Shown here one piece after another: positions 63,559 through 64,000 of a stretch of DNA of 64,000 nucleotides. The number at the start of each line of letters is the position of its first letter. Position 1 is the stretch's first letter. Made by a program: the position numbers and the translations under genes. The notes under the pieces are model-generated. The model was not told where the DNA came from. It made no database searches and saw nothing but the letters and a program-made list of their open reading frames with translations. Where the stretch lies: contig CAWCQU010000002.1 of NCBI GenBank assembly GCA_963797765.1, positions 434,001 through 498,000 of the forward strand. The letters are read 5' to 3'. Origin of the DNA: JBGPTK01 sp963797765. Lineage in GTDB: Bacteria > Acidobacteriota > Terriglobia > Acidiferrales > UBA7541.

Positions 63559-64000
63559 TTGCTGACCGAGAATTTAGCCGATACATCCGGATCTCTCTTG
63601 ACTGAAACCGAAACGCAACCGGCCTCTCCGCTGTCGTCTTCAAAACGCATTGTGGAACTGGATGGATTGCGGGGAATCGCGATACTCCTGGTATTGATCT
63701 GGCATTTTCTTGCGATTCCCCTGCGAGAAAACCAGGGGATTTTATCCCGAGCGTTTGCGGCTGCCGGAATACTCACCTGGAGCGGGGTTGATCTTTTTTT
63801 TGTCCTGTCAGGATTCCTGATCGGCGGGATTCTTCTGGACAGTGTCCGTTCGCCGGGCTACTTCAAGGTATTTTACCTGCGGCGCTTCTACCGGATTGTG
63901 CCGATTTACGCTTTGACGTTGCTGGCGTTCTGGATTGGCAGCGCGTGGTTCCGGAAAAGCCCTTCGGCGATTTGGAGCCCGCTGTTCACGAAATCACTAC
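63559..64000 (+). CDS. acyltransferase family 3 membrane protein (partial, runs off window)
   Basis: 3'-truncated by the window end; 147 codons are visible. I read a TTG at 63559 because GGAGA lies just upstream; TTG 63598 is an alternative. The sequence gives RIVELDGLRGIAILLVLIWH, GVDLFFVLSGFLIGGILLDS and FKVFYLRRFYRIVPIYA, closely matching the protein at 57101. Expected length is about 390 residues. It should acylate surface sugars. Preceded by an 80-base gap after the methyltransferase gene. Confidence 0.9.
   Translation, partial: MLTENLADTSGSLLTETETQPASPLSSSKRIVELDGLRGIAILLVLIWHFLAIPLRENQGILSRAFAAAGILTWSGVDLFFVLSGFLIGGILLDSVRSPGYFKVFYLRRFYRIVPIYALTLLAFWIGSAWFRKSPSAIWSPLFTKSL

Noticed and set aside
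1..64000. CRISPR arrays, prophage or toxin-antitoxin modules
   Set aside because: No regularly spaced repeats, cas genes, phage structural genes, integrase or recognisable TA pairs were seen.

Overview
The window looks like a chromosomal segment of an acidobacterium (Terriglobia-like), probably a long-read or environmental assembly. The inference rests on family content: a VWFA-related protein of the type expanded in Acidobacteria, a CRTAC1-type FG-GAP/UnbV protein with a Tat-like leader, several TPR proteins, a carboxypeptidase-regulatory/TPR protein, Tat-exported transglutaminase-like protein and an EPS locus with SLBB exporter and BY-kinase. No rRNA or taxon-specific marker is present, so the assignment is an inference.

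Layout. 0-16 kb: sugar/MFS permease, a large secreted glycoside hydrolase, a broken VWA gene, a CRTAC1-like protein divergent from an SDR, a TPR protein, small exported proteins, a YdeI-like protein and a transglutaminase, ending in a gene-poor stretch with an IS110 relic and repeats. 16.9-29.7 kb: housekeeping genes (murJ, surE, tRNA-Pro, a MerR regulator, der, a DinG-type helicase) and a preQ0 group (queD, a 59-residue membrane protein, queE, queC), with one frameshifted IS110 element. 29.8-41.3 kb: TPR protein, an 886-residue PilZ plus coiled-coil protein, a FecR-like exported protein, DegT aminotransferase, GT2, an ABC-2 exporter pair, a glycosyltransferase remnant and a secreted propeller-like protein. 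41.7-64 kb: a long co-directional exopolysaccharide/O-antigen locus: TPR-lectin protein, Wzy-like ligase/polymerase, Wza-like exporter, Wzc-like co-polymerase/tyrosine kinase, sugar epimerases, five SAM methyltransferases, Wzm/Wzt exporter, sedoheptulose-7-P isomerase, glycosyltransferases and two paralogous acyltransferases, the last cut by the window end.

How the genes fit together. In the polysaccharide locus, nucleotide sugars are prepared (epimerases, SIS isomerase, DegT aminotransferase upstream), glycosyltransferases assemble the repeat unit, methyl- and acyltransferases decorate it, and both Wza/Wzc/Wzy-type and Wzm/Wzt-type export components are encoded. No initiating phosphoglycosyltransferase and no dedicated Wzx were seen. 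The que genes supply preQ0 for tRNA queuosine.

Two window-wide properties matter to any user. First, twelve genes carry in total about eighteen single-base frame shifts, roughly fifteen of which behave as one-base insertions; after correction every gene length becomes a whole number of codons, and essential genes (murJ) are affected, so assembly error is the simplest explanation. Second, the plus strand changes from C-rich to G-rich between about 14 and 17 kb irrespective of gene direction, which suggests a replication-related or inversion boundary.
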